Origin: Buttiauxella sp. A111
GTDB taxonomy: Bacteria; Pseudomonadota; Gammaproteobacteria; Enterobacterales; Enterobacteriaceae
Direction of reading: 5' to 3'
Assembly: GCF_014189855.1 (NCBI RefSeq)
Contig: NZ_BJFN01000002.1
Location: 620,001 to 684,000 of the forward strand
Length of the DNA stretch: 64,000 bases
In this document: in pieces, positions 1-13,271 of the stretch
Layout of the letters: each line of letters starts with the position of its first letter
Position numbering within the stretch: position 1 is the stretch's first letter
Program-made: the position numbers and the translations under genes
Notes under the pieces: generated by a model
What the model was told of the DNA's origin: nothing
The model's input: only the letters and a program-made list of their open reading frames with translations
Database searches by the model: none

Positions 1-873
1 GCGTTTATTCGTATCGCTTCTTACTATCCGGTAGTGATGTTCAGCCAGGTTCGTACGCTCGCAAAAGGTTCCCCTGATGCACAATATTGCGAACTGGATG
101 TCGTTCCCGGTGATTTAAATCGCTTTACGCTAACCGGCTGTATGACCCAGCGAGCAGACCCTCTCCCACTGGCATTCGCGATACAAGATGGCGCAAGTTA
201 CGCGGGTGCGATTTTGAAAGCTGAGCTTAAAGAAGCGGGTATTAGTTATAGCGGAACCCTGTTACGTCAAACACAATCGAATACCCCCGGTACGGTTATC
301 GCCAGTAAGCAATCCGCGCCACTGCACGATTTGTTAAAGATTATGCTCAAGAAATCGGACAACATGATTGCCGATACTGTTTTTCGAACTATCGGCCATA
401 ACCGTTTTGGTGTACCGGGAACCTGGCGCTCCGGAGCAGATGCCGTTCGGCAAATCCTTCGGCAGAAAGCAGGCGTTGATTTAGGAAATAGTATCGTGGT
501 CGATGGTTCTGGGTTGTCGCGTCACAATCTCATCTCCCCCGCCACCATGATGCAGGTACTTCAGTACATCGCCCAAAATGACACCGAGCTAAACTTTATC
601 TCAATGTTACCGTTAGCGGGTTATGACGGCTCCTTACAATATCGTGCTGGCCTTCATCAGGCCGGGGTTGATGGTAAAGTTTCTGCGAAAACGGGTTCAC
701 TGCAAGGTGTTTATAACCTTGCTGGATTTATTACCACTGCCAGCGGTCAAAGAATGGCCTTTGTGCAATATTTGTCAGGCTATGCTGTCGAGCCTGCCGA
801 TCAACGTAACCGTCGTATCCCGTTAGTGCGCTTTGAAAGCCGCCTCTATAAGGATATCTACCAGAATAATTGA
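1..873 (+). CDS. dacB: D-alanyl-D-alanine carboxypeptidase/endopeptidase (PBP4), 3' part
   Basis: The 5' end lies outside the window and the frame is open from base 1. The family hydrolyses D-Ala-D-Ala and peptide cross-links of peptidoglycan in the periplasm. Two of the three penicilloyl-serine transferase motifs are visible: SDN at 355-363 (context KKSDNMIAD) and KTG at 688-696 (context VSAKTGSLQG). The SxxK nucleophile motif must lie upstream. The C-terminus (LYKDIYQN) matches PBP4 of enterobacteria. The gene ends 3 bases before the response-regulator start, so dacB and the two-component genes may share a transcript, which differs from E. coli, where dacB neighbours obgE directly. Identity is confident; only truncation by the window edge is noted. 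Confidence 0.93.
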   Translation, partial: AFIRIASYYPVVMFSQVRTLAKGSPDAQYCELDVVPGDLNRFTLTGCMTQRADPLPLAFAIQDGASYAGAILKAELKEAGISYSGTLLRQTQSNTPGTVIASKQSAPLHDLLKIMLKKSDNMIADTVFRTIGHNRFGVPGTWRSGADAVRQILRQKAGVDLGNSIVVDGSGLSRHNLISPATMMQVLQYIAQNDTELNFISMLPLAGYDGSLQYRAGLHQAGVDGKVSAKTGSLQGVYNLAGFITTASGQRMAFVQYLSGYAVEPADQRNRRIPLVRFESRLYKDIYQNN

Positions 874-876
874 GTT

Positions 877-1539
877 ATGAAACTACTGATTGTTGAAGAC
901 GATTTACTGTTGCGGGAAGGCCTGGTACTGGCAATGAACGCCGAGGGTTACGCGCTTGATTGTGCCACGACCGCTGCCGAAGCAGATGCGCTGATCGAAA
1001 GTGGCGAGTACGGCATGATTATTCTCGATCTTGGTCTGCCAGATAAAGATGGCGCCGCACTATTAAGGCAATGGCGGCGTCGCAGTATCAGCACGCCTGT
1101 GCTGATACTGACAGCTCGCGATGCACTGGAAGATCGCGTCAATGGTCTGGATTCTGGTGCCGATGACTATTTAGTCAAACCCTTTGCTCTCGCGGAATTG
1201 CAAGCCCGTACGCGGGCTCTAATCCGTCGTTATCAAGGACATAGCGATAACCTTATTCAACATGATGATCTGACGCTCAACCTGCAAACTCAGCAGGTAC
1301 TATTGCAAGATCAACCCGTCGAAATCACCCCAAAAGAGTTCGCCTTACTGACACGTTTGATGATGCGTATCGGGCAGACTGTGCACCGCGAAACGTTGCA
1401 ACAGGATATCTACAGCTGGCAGGACGATCCTGGTTCAAATACGCTTGAGGTGCACATCCACAACCTGAGACGTAAATTAGGCAAAGACAGGATCAAAACC
1501 ATTCGTGGCGTGGGTTATCGACTGGATAGCCGTGTATGA
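877..1539 (+). CDS. pmrA: OmpR-family response regulator, PmrA/BasR-like
   Basis: 220 residues: receiver domain about 1-115 and winged-helix DNA-binding domain about 125-218. Acidic pocket D8/D9, phospho-acceptor D51 (context ILDLGLPD), T79 and K101 are all present. The C-terminal segment TLEVHIHNLRRKLGK followed by TIRGVGYRL is typical of OmpR/PhoB proteins and closely resembles BasR/PmrA, which controls lipid A modification and polymyxin resistance. The start follows the dacB stop by 3 bases, and the stop overlaps the kinase start by 4 bases. From this window I cannot tell whether it is the genome's only PmrA or a second copy. No eptA/pmrC gene is linked. QseB-like regulators are the main alternative, but the partner kinase favours PmrA. 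Confidence 0.82.
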   Translation: MKLLIVEDDLLLREGLVLAMNAEGYALDCATTAAEADALIESGEYGMIILDLGLPDKDGAALLRQWRRRSISTPVLILTARDALEDRVNGLDSGADDYLVKPFALAELQARTRALIRRYQGHSDNLIQHDDLTLNLQTQQVLLQDQPVEITPKEFALLTRLMMRIGQTVHRETLQQDIYSWQDDPGSNTLEVHIHNLRRKLGKDRIKTIRGVGYRLDSRV

Positions 1540-2594
1540 ACAGTATGCGCCAGCGCCTGATGGTGCTCCTTGCACTTATTCTTTTGTTTTTTCAATTAAT
1601 TAGCGTTATCTGGTTGTGGCATGAAAGTCGTGAGCAAATCAGTTTCCTGGTCAGCGAAACGCTTTCAGCTAAATCCCGAAATCAACATGTAGAGAAGGAA
1701 ATCCGCGAAGCGATTGCGTCGTTACTGGTACCTTCTCTGGTGATGATTGGCTTCACGTTGTTCTTCTCATTTTGGGCGATTACCTGGATAACCCGTCCCT
1801 TGAACCGCCTGCGCACAAGCCTTGCAAATCGGTCTGCTGACAACCTGTCACCGCTCTCCATGTATTCAGATATGGACGAAATGGTAGCCGTGACCAACTC
1901 ACTGAACCAACTCCTGGCGCGACTCAACCATACCATTCAGCAAGAACGCTTATTTACCGCAGATGCCGCACATGAACTACGAACGCCCCTTGCTGGCATT
2001 CGGCTACACCTCGAGTTGATGGCAAACTCAGGCGTTCAGCAAGCTCCTATGCTGTTAGAACGTATAGACCAGTTGATGCATACCATTGAGCAATTGCTGA
2101 TGCTCTCGCGTGCCGGACAAGCGCTGGCGAGTGGTCATTACGACACGCTTGACTGGTATCGTGACATCATTTCGCCGCTCAAGATTGAAATGGAAGAAAT
2201 GGTACTCTTGCGCGAGCAAACCATTATCTGGCCACATGAAGGCCAAAATACCGTTCAGGGTGATGCCGTGCTACTTCGCCTGATGTTGCGTAACCTGATG
2301 GAAAACGCATCTCGATATAGTCCGCCTAAAAGTACCATTTCGATATCATTAACCGCCCAGGATAACGGGGCGAAGCTAACGGTTTCAGACCAGGGACCGG
2401 GCATCGACGAAAAACATCGCCAGACAATTACCGATCCATTCCGTCGAATGGATGAACGTTATGGTGGAAGTGGACTTGGGCTGAATATTGTCCAACGAAT
2501 CGTCCAGCTTCATCATGGAAAACTGGCGTTGGATAACGGTATCGATGGTGTTGGTCTGCAAGCAAGCTGCTGGATCCCATCACAGAACCAATAA
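1536..2594 (+). CDS. pmrB: Sensor histidine kinase, PmrB/BasS-like
   Basis: 352 residues. Membrane segments lie at about 8-28 and 64-85, bracketing a very short periplasmic loop, followed by HAMP, HisKA and HATPase domains. The loop carries two ExxE motifs, ESRE (30-33) and EIRE (55-58), matching the two iron-binding ExxE motifs known in PmrB. The phosphorylated histidine is H146 (AAHELRTPLAG). N box NLMENASRYSPP, G1 DQGPGID and G2 GGSGLGL are intact. By family, it senses ferric iron or mild acid and phosphorylates the regulator encoded just upstream. The two genes overlap by 4 bases, so translation is probably coupled. A bidirectional terminator follows immediately. Confidence 0.83.
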   Translation: MNSMRQRLMVLLALILLFFQLISVIWLWHESREQISFLVSETLSAKSRNQHVEKEIREAIASLLVPSLVMIGFTLFFSFWAITWITRPLNRLRTSLANRSADNLSPLSMYSDMDEMVAVTNSLNQLLARLNHTIQQERLFTADAAHELRTPLAGIRLHLELMANSGVQQAPMLLERIDQLMHTIEQLLMLSRAGQALASGHYDTLDWYRDIISPLKIEMEEMVLLREQTIIWPHEGQNTVQGDAVLLRLMLRNLMENASRYSPPKSTISISLTAQDNGAKLTVSDQGPGIDEKHRQTITDPFRRMDERYGGSGLGLNIVQRIVQLHHGKLALDNGIDGVGLQASCWIPSQNQ

Positions 2595-2624
2595 AAAAAG
2601 GCCGGAAATCTCCGGCCTTTTTTA
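2592..2624. terminator. Bidirectional intrinsic terminator between pmrB-like gene and obgE
   Basis: A 7-bp stem, ggccgga (2600-2606) with tccggcc (2611-2617), has a 4-base loop. A-rich sequence precedes it and a T run (2618-2624) follows, so it can end both convergent transcripts. It begins at the pmrB-like stop codon and lies 11 bases from the obgE stop. Confidence 0.9.
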
Positions 2625-2634
2625 TGATAACGTT

Positions 2635-4789
<2,155 letters not shown>

Positions 4790-4832
4790 TGCGTGATCCC
4801 TGCGACTGCATGATTTACCGGTCGCAGAATGT

Positions 4833-4863
4833 AAAAAGCCCCGCAACGTGTTGCGGGGCTTCT
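4833..4863 (-). terminator. Intrinsic terminator or attenuator after rpmA
   Basis: A 10-bp stem, agccccgcaa (4837-4846) with ttgcggggct (4851-4860), has a CGTG loop. On the minus strand it is followed by a T run (A run 4833-4837). It would end most rplU-rpmA transcripts, with read-through supplying yhbE and obgE. Confidence 0.88.
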
Positions 4864-4887
4864 ATCCGTTACCGGGACGCGAAAAAC

Positions 4888-5145
<258 letters not shown>

Positions 5146-5163
5146 TTAATATGCTCCCCTGTA

Positions 5164-5532
<369 letters not shown>

Positions 5533-5736
5533 TCACAATAGGGCGCGAATATTACGCAAAACGAGAGCCTTTGACAAGCCCTGTCATGAAACAGAGTAGA
5601 AAAAAAACGCAACATCACACCAGCCGTTTATCTGCCTCGTTTTTTCAGTACAATCTGTACTACATTATTACTCCTCTACCCTCACGTGATTTCGTATAGA
5701 CATGTGGTAAACAGGACTTTATGCCAGAATTTTGCG

Positions 5737-6708
5737 ATGAATTTAGAAAAAATTAATGAGTTAACCGCGCAAGATATGGCGGGTGTCAATGCGGTCATCC
5801 TTGAACAGTTGAATTCAGATGTCCAATTGATCAATCAGTTAGGGTATTACATCGTCAGTGGCGGTGGTAAGCGTATCCGCCCAATGATTGCTGTACTTGC
5901 TGCTCGTGCGCTCGGTTATCAGGGCAATGCGCATGTCAATATTGCAGCACTCATCGAGTTTATTCACACGGCGACGTTATTACACGATGACGTGGTAGAT
6001 GAATCGGATATGCGCCGTGGTAAGGCCACGGCCAACGCAGCGTTCGGCAATGCTGCCAGTGTTCTGGTCGGCGATTTTATTTACACCCGTGCCTTCCAGA
6101 TGATGACTCAACTCGGTTCACTCAAGGTGCTTGAGGTCATGTCAGAAGCGGTGAACGTCATTGCGGAAGGCGAAGTTCTGCAATTGATGAACTGTAATGA
6201 CCCGGATATCACCGAAGAAAGCTATATGCGGGTGATCTACAGCAAAACAGCACGTTTGTTTGAAGCTGCCGCTCAATGCTCGGGTATTTTAGCTGATGCC
6301 ACTGCTGAGCAAGAGAAAGCGCTTCAGGATTATGGCCGCTATCTGGGTACCGCATTCCAGCTCATTGATGACCTGCTGGACTATAGCGCTGACGGGCAAA
6401 CGCTGGGTAAGAATGTCGGTGATGACCTTAACGAAGGCAAGCCTACTCTCCCGCTCCTGCACGCAATGCGTAACGGCACAGCAGAGCAAGAAAAGATGAT
6501 TCGTGAAGCCATTGAACATGGTAACGGGCGTCATTTGCTGCAACCGGTTCTGGACGCGATGGCGGCCTGTGGCTCCCTGGAATGGACTCAATTACGAGCA
6601 GAGCAGGAAGCTGACAAAGCGATTGCTGCCCTGAATATCCTGCCAGAAAGCGAGCATAAACACGCGTTGATTGCTTTGGCTCATATGGCCGTTCAGCGCG
6701 ACCGCTAA
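5737..6708 (+). CDS. ispB: Octaprenyl diphosphate synthase
   Basis: 323 residues, equal to E. coli IspB. It elongates farnesyl diphosphate with isopentenyl diphosphate to the octaprenyl chain of ubiquinone and menaquinone. Both aspartate-rich motifs are present: LLHDDVVDESDMRRG (first) and LIDDLLDY (second). The GGGKRIRP substrate-binding segment is near the N-terminus. The start at 5737 (MNLEKINELTAQDMAG) is chosen because an upstream 17-codon extension is not conserved. It is transcribed away from rplU, with sfsB downstream. Confidence 0.97.
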   Translation: MNLEKINELTAQDMAGVNAVILEQLNSDVQLINQLGYYIVSGGGKRIRPMIAVLAARALGYQGNAHVNIAALIEFIHTATLLHDDVVDESDMRRGKATANAAFGNAASVLVGDFIYTRAFQMMTQLGSLKVLEVMSEAVNVIAEGEVLQLMNCNDPDITEESYMRVIYSKTARLFEAAAQCSGILADATAEQEKALQDYGRYLGTAFQLIDDLLDYSADGQTLGKNVGDDLNEGKPTLPLLHAMRNGTAEQEKMIREAIEHGNGRHLLQPVLDAMAACGSLEWTQLRAEQEADKAIAALNILPESEHKHALIALAHMAVQRDR

Positions 6709-6713
6709 ACTTT

Positions 6714-6740
6714 TTAGCGCGCCGTTAAAAGGCGCGCTAA
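6714..6740. terminator. Hairpin after ispB, possible terminator
   Basis: A 10-bp perfect stem, ttagcgcgcc (6714-6723) with ggcgcgctaa (6731-6740), starts 6 bases after the ispB stop. The T tract after it on the plus strand is weak (gtttcc), so termination strength is uncertain. Confidence 0.5.
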
Positions 6741-6929
6741 GTTTCCAATAAATCACCCCACTCTTTCTCCTACCACATCCCCACCACACTGTTTTCATTG
6801 ATTTTCATTCACTTTGTGTGGAAATACACAGATTTGATTTTTCACGCAATTATTGGAATCTTTTGAATTATCACTATGCTATAACTTCCTTTGATTAAAC
6901 CGGTAAATTAAGCGGTTACAGGGAGAGAC

Positions 6930-7193
6930 ATGGAAAGTAAAAATTCTGACTGGCACCCAGCAGACATCATCGCAGGGCTACGTAAACGGGGAACATCTCT
7001 GGCGGCTGAATCACGAAAAGCGGGGCTAAGCTCATCGACCCTCGCTAACGCGTTGACGCGTCCGTGGCCAAAGGGAGAATTGATTATCGCACAGGCACTG
7101 GATATTTCTCCGTGGATGATTTGGCCTTCACGCTATTATGATCCACAAACTAATCAGTTAATTAATCGTGCAAAATTAATGCGTAAGCGATAA
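6930..7193 (+). CDS. sfsB: SfsB (Ner/Nlp-like) DNA-binding regulator
   Basis: 87 residues, against about 92 in E. coli, with a slightly shorter C-terminus. It is a small helix-turn-helix protein of the phage Ner type. Landmarks are DWHPADIIAGLRKRGTSLA, GLSSSTLANALTRPWPKGE and WPSRYYDP. In E. coli the family is linked to activation of maltose metabolism genes. A Shine-Dalgarno-like ggagag precedes the ATG. A terminator overlaps its stop codon. Confidence 0.9.
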   Translation: MESKNSDWHPADIIAGLRKRGTSLAAESRKAGLSSSTLANALTRPWPKGELIIAQALDISPWMIWPSRYYDPQTNQLINRAKLMRKR

Positions 7194-7220
7194 AAAAACC
7201 GGGCATGCCCGGTTTTCTCT
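7193..7220. terminator. Bidirectional terminator between sfsB and murA
   Basis: A perfect palindrome, aaaaccgggc/gcccggtttt, is centred near 7206 with AT-rich tails on both sides. It serves both convergent genes. Confidence 0.88.
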
Positions 7221-7234
7221 TTTAACAACGAAAA

Positions 7235-8518
<1,284 letters not shown>

Positions 8519-8556
8519 TTAAATTCAAGTCGTTACAACCCGCCGTGGCGAATTGC

Positions 8557-8811
8557 TCAAAAACCATTAAGTTTACGATCGCGATCCCACTCTTGCGGAG
8601 TATAGGTCTTGATGGAAACCGCATGAATGCGGTTATCAGCAATCAGCTCCATCAATGGCGCATAAACTGTCTGTTGCTTCTTCACGCGACTTAACTCGGC
8701 GAATAACTCACCCACCGCAATCACCTGAAAATGGCTGCCATCGCCTGAGACGTGGACTTCCTGGAGGGGCAGTGCGTTCATCAGCACTGTCTGAATTTCA
8801 TGATTTTCCAT
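8557..8811 (-). CDS. ibaG: BolA-family acid-stress protein IbaG
   Basis: 84 residues, as in E. coli IbaG (formerly YrbA). The BolA fold includes the conserved tract [17 protein letters not shown] and the late segment [14 protein letters not shown]. BolA proteins pair with monothiol glutaredoxins around a 2Fe-2S cluster. The start at 8811 ([11 protein letters not shown]) matches the family; a 12-codon extension is not used. It lies just upstream of murA. Confidence 0.93.
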   Translation of the reverse strand: MENHEIQTVLMNALPLQEVHVSGDGSHFQVIAVGELFAELSRVKKQQTVYAPLMELIADNRIHAVSIKTYTPQEWDRDRKLNGF

Positions 8812-8881
8812 GGGATATAATTCGTCGGTTAATGAAACAAGCCACACATCTTAGAGGAAAGTGGCGCGAGCTTAAATAAGC

Positions 8882-8912
8882 AAAAAGCCCCTGATCTTAA
8901 TAGATCAGGGGC
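8882..8912 (-). terminator. Terminator at the end of the mla operon
   Basis: An 11-bp stem, gcccctgatct (8887-8897) with agatcaggggc (8902-8912), is followed on the minus strand by a T run (A run 8882-8886). It separates mlaFEDCB from ibaG-murA. Confidence 0.9.
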
Positions 8913-8936
8913 AACGATAGTAACGCTATGAAAACA

Positions 8937-9239
8937 CTAGCCTGCAAATGCAGGGAGGATGTCTTCTGGTAGGTTATAAAGTTTAGTCAGTGTCTGTAAG
9001 TTATCACTGGCTCCCTGAAGCTCCACTTCAACGTTTTGACGTCTGGAGAAAGCCACAAGATGAATCAACAACGCTAAGCCGGAGGTATCTACACGAGATA
9101 AGCCAGAAAGGTTAAGAGTCTTGATACCTGCCATGATTTGCTGACGTTGGCGCCATAAAGGCCCTACGGTATCGCTGTCCAGCTCACCCGTCAGGTGCAA
9201 GGTTGCGGCTTCACGCTGCCAGTTAAGCCCACCCGCCAT
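8937..9239 (-). CDS. mlaB: STAS-domain subunit MlaB of phospholipid transporter
   Basis: 100 residues, a single STAS domain with the SRVDTSGLALLIHLV core. MlaB binds the MlaF ATPase on the cytoplasmic side and stabilises the MlaFEDB complex that maintains outer-membrane lipid asymmetry. The start shares one base with the mlaC stop (TAATG), indicating coupled translation. It is the last gene of the mla operon and more divergent from E. coli than its neighbours. Confidence 0.92.
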   Translation of the reverse strand: MAGGLNWQREAATLHLTGELDSDTVGPLWRQRQQIMAGIKTLNLSGLSRVDTSGLALLIHLVAFSRRQNVEVELQGASDNLQTLTKLYNLPEDILPAFAG

Positions 9240-9868
9240 TACTTTTTCGCTTCCAGTGTAATTGGCATGCGGGAGATAGTTTGCAGTTGCGCCGTCAAAC
9301 CATCGATACCTTTGGTACGCAGGATATCACTCCACTCATTTTGCTTGGTGGTGATCATACTGACACCTTCAGCAATCATGTCGTACGCTTGCCAATGACC
9401 GGTCTGGGTGTTTTTACGCCACTGGAAATCAAGACGTACCGGCGGACGACCGTTTGGATCGATGATGGTTACACGAATTGCAACGATAGTGGCATCACCC
9501 AGCGGCTGCTCAGGGGCAATTTGGTAGGACTGCCCGTTATACATGGCAAGAGCCTGGCCATAAGCTTGTTTCAGGTATTCTTCGAATGCTTTGAAATAGG
9601 CATCACGTTGTGCAGGTGTCGCATCTTTATAGTAACGCCCCAGAACCAGAGCCCCTGCGTATTTAACCTGTACATAAGGTAACAGCTCCTGGCCAACGAC
9701 CTCGCGCAGGTAGTCAGGGTTTTGGCGAATTTTAGGTTGCTCATTTTTAAGACGGTCAAAAGTTTTTTGCGCCGCTTCACCCATCAATTTGTAAGGGTTA
9801 CTTTGATCCGCAGCATTTGCCAGCGGCGCGATGACCAGCATAGCAATCATGATAAGTCGTTTAAACAT
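9239..9868 (-). CDS. mlaC: Periplasmic phospholipid-binding protein MlaC
   Basis: 209 residues, against 211 in E. coli. The signal peptide [20 protein letters not shown] is probably cleaved near residue 20. The mature protein shuttles phospholipid between the outer-membrane MlaA-porin complex and inner-membrane MlaFEDB. Family landmarks include [20 protein letters not shown] and [18 protein letters not shown]. It lies 18 bases downstream of mlaD and overlaps mlaB by one base. Confidence 0.95.
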   Translation of the reverse strand: MFKRLIMIAMLVIAPLANAADQSNPYKLMGEAAQKTFDRLKNEQPKIRQNPDYLREVVGQELLPYVQVKYAGALVLGRYYKDATPAQRDAYFKAFEEYLKQAYGQALAMYNGQSYQIAPEQPLGDATIVAIRVTIIDPNGRPPVRLDFQWRKNTQTGHWQAYDMIAEGVSMITTKQNEWSDILRTKGIDGLTAQLQTISRMPITLEAKK

Positions 9869-9886
9869 AACACTTTTCCTCTTAGA

Positions 9887-10438
9887 TTAGTGCGTGGTGC
9901 CAGGCTGTGGCGCTGCACTATTATTCTCTGAATCCTGCGATGGGGTATCCCCTGAATTCTGATTATCACCATTTCCGCTCTTATACAGGAATTGGCCAAT
10001 CAGGTCCTCCAGCACCAGAGCTGATTTCGTATCCTGAATCGTCCCGCCTTCTTTCAGGATAGATGAGCCGAGTTCTGGGTCATCAAAACCGAGGTTTAAT
10101 GCCAGATACTGCTCACCCAGCAAACCCGAAGTGCGGATAGCCAGTGAACTGGTGTCAGGAATATGGTCATAGCGTTTTTCAATATCCAGGGTAACACGAG
10201 GTAAGTACGTTTTCGGATCCAGAGTAATATCGTCAACTCTCCCTATCACCACACCGCCAAGGCGCAACGGAGAACCCGTTTTCAGGCTACCAATGTTATC
10301 AAAGGTCGCATAAATCCGGTAAGTTGGCTCGTTGCGCAGCGAGGTAACGTTCGCCACTTTCAGACACAAGAATACGATGGCTGCCAGCGCAATAATTAAA
10401 AATGCTCCAACCCCAGTTTCAAATTTCTTAGTTTGCAT
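9887..10438 (-). CDS. mlaD: MCE-domain protein MlaD
   Basis: 183 residues, the E. coli length. One N-terminal transmembrane helix (about 8-28) is followed by an MCE domain with YATFDNIGSLKTGSPLRLGG and IRTSGLLGEQYLALN, and a low-complexity tail. The hexameric ring forms the periplasmic face of MlaFEDB. The start at 10438 (MQTKKFETGVG) is preferred over a 5-codon extension. It lies 4 bases after mlaE. Confidence 0.96.
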   Translation of the reverse strand: MQTKKFETGVGAFLIIALAAIVFLCLKVANVTSLRNEPTYRIYATFDNIGSLKTGSPLRLGGVVIGRVDDITLDPKTYLPRVTLDIEKRYDHIPDTSSLAIRTSGLLGEQYLALNLGFDDPELGSSILKEGGTIQDTKSALVLEDLIGQFLYKSGNGDNQNSGDTPSQDSENNSAAPQPGTTH

Positions 10439-10442
10439 GAAC

Positions 10443-11225
10443 TTAATTCCCAAACATCAGTGCTGTGAGCACAAAATCCAGACCTAAAACGGCCAATGAA
10501 GCGTGCACAACGGTTCGTGTTGTTGCCCGGCTAATCCCTGCGGACGTTGGAATAGCATCGTAGCCATTGAATAACGCAATCCAGGTTACTGTTATCGCAA
10601 ACACGACACTTTTGATGACACAGTTAACCAAATCAGTACGCCAGTTGACGGCATTTTGCATTGCAGACCAGAAGAAGCCTGAGTCGATGCCCTTCCAGTT
10701 CACCCCCACCAGCGCGCCACCCCAAATACCCACTGCGACAAAAATAAGCGTCAGCAATGGCAATGAAATTACACCCGCCCAAAAACGAGGCGAAACGACT
10801 CGACGTAAAGGATCAACCGCCATCATTTCCATACTGGAGAGTTGTTCTGTTGCCTTCATCAGGCCGATTTCTGCGGTCAGCGCTGAGCCAGCGCGCCCGG
10901 CGAACAGAAGTGCTGCGACGACAGGACCAAGCTCTCGCAGTAAAGACAAGGCGACCAGCATGCCGAGGCTTGATTCCGCACTGTAGGTCGTCAAAACCAG
11001 GTAGCCTTGCAGACCAAGCACCATGCCGATAAACAAGCCAGAAACAATAATGATAATCAGCGAGAGCACGCCGACGTTATACAGTTGGCGAATAAGCAAC
11101 GGTGTGTGTTTGCGGAATTCAGGTTTCCCCACCACCGCATTGAAAAGCATTATCCCAGCCCGGCCAAATGACGCGCAGGTTTTCAATCCCCGCCGTCCGA
11201 ATGCTGCCAGTGCATTAAAGAACAT
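10443..11225 (-). CDS. mlaE: Phospholipid ABC transporter permease MlaE
   Basis: 260 residues, as in E. coli. The MlaE/YrbE permease has several membrane segments and the conserved stretches [20 protein letters not shown] and [17 protein letters not shown]. It forms the membrane core of MlaFEDB with MlaF ATPase. The start at 11225 gives the family N-terminus ([13 protein letters not shown]); the open frame upstream is not conserved. It is tightly packed with mlaF (7 bases) and mlaD (4 bases). Confidence 0.96.
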   Translation of the reverse strand: MFFNALAAFGRRGLKTCASFGRAGIMLFNAVVGKPEFRKHTPLLIRQLYNVGVLSLIIIIVSGLFIGMVLGLQGYLVLTTYSAESSLGMLVALSLLRELGPVVAALLFAGRAGSALTAEIGLMKATEQLSSMEMMAVDPLRRVVSPRFWAGVISLPLLTLIFVAVGIWGGALVGVNWKGIDSGFFWSAMQNAVNWRTDLVNCVIKSVVFAITVTWIALFNGYDAIPTSAGISRATTRTVVHASLAVLGLDFVLTALMFGN

Positions 11226-11232
11226 GAGCAAC

Positions 11233-12048
11233 TTAACTCCCTGTTTCTGATAATAAGTCATTCCGATAATCCATCGCCGGATAGCGGAACGGTACTGGCC
11301 CATCGGCAATACCATCGAGGAACTGGCGCACCCGCGGGTCGCAATTTTCACGCAGAGCCGCAGGGGTTCCTTCAGCCACAATGTGCTGATCCGCTGCAAT
11401 ATAGGCGTAATCGGCAATACTCAGCACTTCAGGCACGTCGTGAGAAACCACGATACAAGTCACACCCAGGGCGCTATTCAATTCTGAAATCAGTTTGACC
11501 AACACCCCCATTGTAATAGGATCCTGGCCAACAAATGGCTCATCAAACATGATCAAATCGGGTTCGAGAGCGATGGCGCGAGCGAGGGCTGCACGTCGGG
11601 CCATGCCGCCAGAGAGTTCGTTCGGCATCAGTTTAGCGGCACCACGTAATCCCACCGCCTCAAGCTTCATCATCACGGTGCTGCGCAGCAACTCTTCCGG
11701 CAAGCGGCGATGTTCACGCAGTGGGTAGGCCACATTTTCAAAGACATTCAGGTCAGTAAACAGCGCGCCAGACTGGAACAGCATACTCATGCGTTTACGA
11801 ACAGTGTATAAACGCGAGCGCGACATGGCCGGTACGTTTTCACCGTCAAACAGGATTTCACCGCTGTCAGGTTGAATTTGACCGCCTATCAACCGCAATA
11901 AAGTTGTTTTGCCAATACCTGACGGCCCCATTATGGCGGTAATTTTACCCCGTGGCACGTTCAGGGAAATATTGTCAAAGATGCGCCGACTACCGCGAGT
12001 AAAACTCACACCGCGAATTTCGACCAGATTCGTCTGCGTCTGGCTCAT
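11233..12048 (-). CDS. mlaF: Phospholipid ABC transporter ATPase MlaF
   Basis: 271 residues, against 269 in E. coli. Walker A is GPSGIGKTT, the signature LSGGMARR, Walker [13 protein letters not shown] and the switch histidine SHDVPEV. It powers lipid movement between the inner and outer membrane. The C-terminal tail after the ATPase core binds MlaB in the family. The start at 12048 ([10 protein letters not shown]) was preferred over an 8-codon extension. It is the first gene of mlaFEDCB and divergent from yrbG across about 230 bases with no gene. Confidence 0.97.
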   Translation of the reverse strand: MSQTQTNLVEIRGVSFTRGSRRIFDNISLNVPRGKITAIMGPSGIGKTTLLRLIGGQIQPDSGEILFDGENVPAMSRSRLYTVRKRMSMLFQSGALFTDLNVFENVAYPLREHRRLPEELLRSTVMMKLEAVGLRGAAKLMPNELSGGMARRAALARAIALEPDLIMFDEPFVGQDPITMGVLVKLISELNSALGVTCIVVSHDVPEVLSIADYAYIAADQHIVAEGTPAALRENCDPRVRQFLDGIADGPVPFRYPAMDYRNDLLSETGS

Positions 12049-12278
12049 CGTATTTCCTTTTATCAAGTTCACGGACGAAGCATTAATTGGAAACTCAGTT
12101 CCAACCTAATATCCTTACAGAATATTACCTGTCCATATTAGCGAAAACTGGCATTTGTTTTACTTTTCTGCCACATAAAGTCAGAATTAAGAATCTTGCC
12201 CGGCCCTACAGATCTGTATGCTCTGCCGGTACTTTCACAGCACAAGACCGGCGATTATACCTGAATTAAGGATTTTGC

Positions 12279-13256
12279 ATGCTGTTAGCTACAGCTCTGT
12301 TAATTATTGGTTTGCTTTTGGTCGTCTATGGTGCCGACCGACTCGTGTTTGCCGCATCAATACTTTGCCGCAGTTTTGGGGTTCCCCCGCTGCTGATCGG
12401 CTTGACGGTCGTCAGTATCGGCACTTCGTTACCTGAACTCATCGTTGCCAGTTCTGCGGCCTTTCATGGCCAGTTAGATTTAGCGGTAGGAACGGCATTA
12501 GGCTCAAATATCACCAATATTTTGCTCATTCTTGGCTTAGCCGCCCTTTTGCATCCATTTACCGTGAATTCCGATATTCTTAGGCGCGAATTACCCCTAA
12601 TGTTAGTCGTCAGCGCCATTATTGGCTGGCTACTTTTTGACAACCAGTTAAGCGTTGTTGATGGTGTTATTTTAATTACTGTAGCGGTGGCGTATCTGCT
12701 GTTTACGATTAAAATAGCGCGCCTTGCCGGAAATGAAGGTACCGACAAACTGACGCGTGAGCAGTTGTCAGAGCTTCCTCGTGAAGGGAGCCGTCCCGTC
12801 GCATTTTTGTGGCTCGCCGTTGCCCTCATTATTATGCCAATGGCCACGCGCATGGTTATCGATAACGCCAGCGTGTTGGCACATTACTTTGGTGTAAGTG
12901 AGTTAGTGATTGGCCTGACGATTATTTCGGTTGGCACTAGCCTGCCTGAGCTTGCAACAACCATAGCGGGTGCACGTAAAGGCGAAGATGATATTGCGAT
13001 TGGCAATATCATTGGCTCGAACATTTTCAATATTGTTCTGGTACTGGGTATTCCTGCGTTAATCGCACCGGGCGAAATCAACCCTCTTGCTTTTGCACGA
13101 GACTATTGGGTGATGTTGGTAGTCAGTGCCATTTTCGCCGTACTTTGCTGGCGTAAGTCTCGCTCTATCGGCAAGACGGTCGGTGCTCTGTTAACATGTA
13201 GCTTCTTCGTATGGATTGTGGTGCTGTGGTTTGTTGCATCACCGGTCGTTGGGTAA
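12279..13256 (+). CDS. yrbG: Calcium/sodium antiporter YrbG
   Basis: 325 residues, equal to E. coli YrbG. A cation/Ca exchanger with two inverted repeats, each with the alpha motif: SIGTSLPELIVASSAA and SVGTSLPELATTIAGA, followed by GSNITNILLILG and GSNIFNIVLVLG. It has about ten membrane helices. It is the first gene of the yrbG-kdsDC-lptCAB cluster, although its physiological link to lipopolysaccharide is unclear. kdsD starts 15 bases after it. Confidence 0.94.
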   Translation: MLLATALLIIGLLLVVYGADRLVFAASILCRSFGVPPLLIGLTVVSIGTSLPELIVASSAAFHGQLDLAVGTALGSNITNILLILGLAALLHPFTVNSDILRRELPLMLVVSAIIGWLLFDNQLSVVDGVILITVAVAYLLFTIKIARLAGNEGTDKLTREQLSELPREGSRPVAFLWLAVALIIMPMATRMVIDNASVLAHYFGVSELVIGLTIISVGTSLPELATTIAGARKGEDDIAIGNIIGSNIFNIVLVLGIPALIAPGEINPLAFARDYWVMLVVSAIFAVLCWRKSRSIGKTVGALLTCSFFVWIVVLWFVASPVVG

Positions 13257-13271
13257 AACGGAACGGAAATT

